Assembly (NCBI GenBank): GCA_036273455.1
Contig: DASUHP010000146.1
Location: 1 to 23,561, forward strand
DNA length: 23,561 nucleotides
Reading direction: 5' to 3'
Source: CAIYRG01 sp036273455
Lineage (GTDB): Bacteria; Pseudomonadota; Alphaproteobacteria; Micropepsales; Micropepsaceae
Position 1 is the first letter of the stretch; every line of letters starts with the position of its first letter. Shown piece after piece: positions 22,715 to 23,561 of this stretch. The translations under genes were made by a program, and so were the position numbers. Below the pieces are notes generated by a model. That model ran no database searches. It had not been told where the DNA came from and was given only the letters and a program-made list of their open reading frames with translations.

Positions 22715-22724
22715 ACATCCCAGT

Positions 22725-23150
22725 CTAAATATGGCTGCGAGGCGCCCAGCCATCCGGTGCAATTTCAAAATTCGCAAACTCAAATCCAGGCGCGACGGTG
22801 CAGCCGCACAGAGCGTATGACCCCAGCGCCTTCGCGCATTGCCAGGCGCGGGCCTGAACGATCACCTGCGGGCGTTGGCCTTCGTTCACATTCGGGCCCA
22901 GCAGGATGCGGCTGACCGATCCCGAGCCGAGAACCGACAGCTCCACAACATCGCCGCCATACCAGTGCCAGACTTCCGCGACATCGATGCGGTGCCAGCG
23001 TGTAACCTCGCCCGCCCGCAGCAGGTAATAAATCGCCGTCGACCAGGCGCGGCCGTCGGGGCCGGGGAAATCGCGAAAACTCTCGCGGTAGAAGCCGCCT
23101 TCGGGATGCGGCTTCAGATCGAGCGCCGCGATGATCTCGTCCGGGGTCAT
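22725..23150 (-). CDS. DUF985-type cupin-fold protein
   Basis: A 141-aa single-domain protein matching the DUF985/Cupin_5 family: LDLKPHPEGGFYRESFRD at the N-terminus, STAIYYLLRAGEVTRWHRID in the first barrel motif, WHWYGGDVVEL and a C-terminal GCTVAPGFEFANFEIA. It has no signal peptide. GAGAGGGA lies six bases upstream of the ATG, supporting the start at 23150. It is divergent from the metallo-beta-lactamase-fold gene and converges on the ubiD-like gene across the repeat region. The biochemical role of the family is not well defined; sugar or small-ligand binding is a guess. Confidence 0.85.
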   Translation of the reverse strand: MTPDEIIAALDLKPHPEGGFYRESFRDFPGPDGRAWSTAIYYLLRAGEVTRWHRIDVAEVWHWYGGDVVELSVLGSGSVSRILLGPNVNEGQRPQVIVQARAWQCAKALGSYALCGCTVAPGFEFANFEIAPDGWAPRSHI

Positions 23151-23288
23151 GAAATCCCTCTCTCAGCCAGAAAGTGATTATCCACGCTTCCTTTTGTAAT
23201 GCAGTTTCACGAGAAGACAGAGGCCCTTCCGCTTGCTGTTGGGGCGCGAAAGACGCATGTTTGCGAAGGTTTACCGGGAGGGACGCTG

Positions 23289-23561
23289 ATGAAATCAGGA
23301 TTGCTGATGGCCGCGGGGCTGGTTCTGTTCACCACCATGGCCGGCGCGCAACAGCGCGTGCATCCGCCGATCACCAACAAGGAATGGCTGATGCCGTTTC
23401 CGGGCTTCAAGATCGTCGGTAATCTCTATTATGTCGGCACCTATGATCTCGGTTGTTACCTCGTCTCCACCAAGGACGGGCTGATCCTGATCAACAGCGG
23501 CGCACCCGGGTCTTTCCCGCTCATCAAGGCCAATATCGAGTCGCTCGGTTTCAAACTGACC
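23289..23561 (+). CDS. Exported metallo-beta-lactamase-fold protein, N-terminal part (runs off right edge)
   Basis: 91 codons are present. A Sec signal peptide covers about residues 1-20 (MKSGLLMAAGLVLFTTMAGA). The following FPGFKIVGNLYYVGTYDLGC, YLVSTKDGLILINSG and ANIESLGFKLT match the first strands of the metallo-beta-lactamase fold, resembling subclass B3 enzymes such as those of Bradyrhizobium. The zinc-binding HxHxDH motif would lie just beyond the edge, so hydrolase activity is not shown here. GGGAGGG about 6 bases upstream supports ATG 23289. Whether it is a true beta-lactamase or another periplasmic hydrolase cannot be decided from this fragment. Confidence 0.8.
   Translation, partial: MKSGLLMAAGLVLFTTMAGAQQRVHPPITNKEWLMPFPGFKIVGNLYYVGTYDLGCYLVSTKDGLILINSGAPGSFPLIKANIESLGFKLT

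Larger units (their letters stand above)
22418..22724. other. 307-bp intergenic region with structured repeats
   Basis: The region between the converging ubiD-like and cupin genes, without a convincing ORF. After the ubiD stop comes a weak stem (GCTGCC 22419-22424 with GGCAGC 22440-22445, 15-base loop, no T-tract) and a perfect 10-bp palindrome (AGGTTAACCT, 22469-22478). From 22539 to 22714 there are three related repeat units, listed separately. Confidence 0.6.

Overview
The window reads as GC-rich chromosomal DNA from an alphaproteobacterium, probably of the Rhizobiales/Hyphomicrobiales type. The evidence is a periplasmic SoxC/SoxD pair, a BCAA catabolism operon with Liu- and Bkd-type genes, an EcfG-like GGAAC-N16-AGTT promoter, a metallo-beta-lactamase-like protein resembling Bradyrhizobium subclass B3 enzymes, and several toxin-antitoxin pairs. 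All calls come from reading the sequence and recalled family motifs. No database search was run.

Layout. (1) 1-2571, minus strand: the start of an exported protein, a monoheme cytochrome c (soxD-like), a Tat-exported molybdopterin sulfane/sulfite dehydrogenase (soxC) and a ClpP-like serine protease. (2) 2674-3179: a small Gly/Gln-repeat protein behind an EcfG-like promoter, closed by a strong hairpin terminator. (3) 3270-11380, plus strand: a tightly packed operon for leucine/branched-chain amino acid breakdown. It encodes isovaleryl-CoA dehydrogenase, a thiolase, the methylcrotonyl-CoA carboxylase beta subunit, HMG-CoA lyase, then E1-alpha, E1-beta and E2 of a 2-oxo acid dehydrogenase complex. 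Together these would take branched 2-oxo acids to acyl-CoA and leucine carbon to acetyl-CoA, but the biotin-carrying carboxylase subunit, the methylglutaconyl-CoA hydratase and E3 are not in the window. (4) 11427-15004: a toxin-antitoxin-rich stretch with a structured intergenic element, an addiction-module antitoxin followed by a frameshifted ParE toxin, a HigBA pair with an operator-like palindrome, an MFS transporter, and a FitAB/VapBC-type pair with its own operator-like palindrome. (5) 15147-17801: the most unusual locus. A sigma-factor-like protein with two region-2-like modules is followed by a single-pass membrane protein with a long cytoplasmic N-terminus and two periplasmic TonB C-terminal-like domains. 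It looks like a sigma/anti-sigma transmembrane signalling pair. (6) 17826-22417: an MFS transporter and a Tat-exported FAD-dependent reductase/dehydrogenase on the minus strand, divergent from a UbiD-family prFMN decarboxylase, probably a small catabolic locus of unknown substrate. (7) 22418-22724: a 307-bp intergenic region with three related repeat units, each with a palindromic head, internal 8-bp tandem repeats and a shared tail. (8) A DUF985-type cupin (minus strand) and the start of an exported metallo-beta-lactamase-fold protein running off the right edge.

The two things most worth follow-up are the sigma/TonB-domain pair and the three-unit repeat array between ubiD and the cupin gene.
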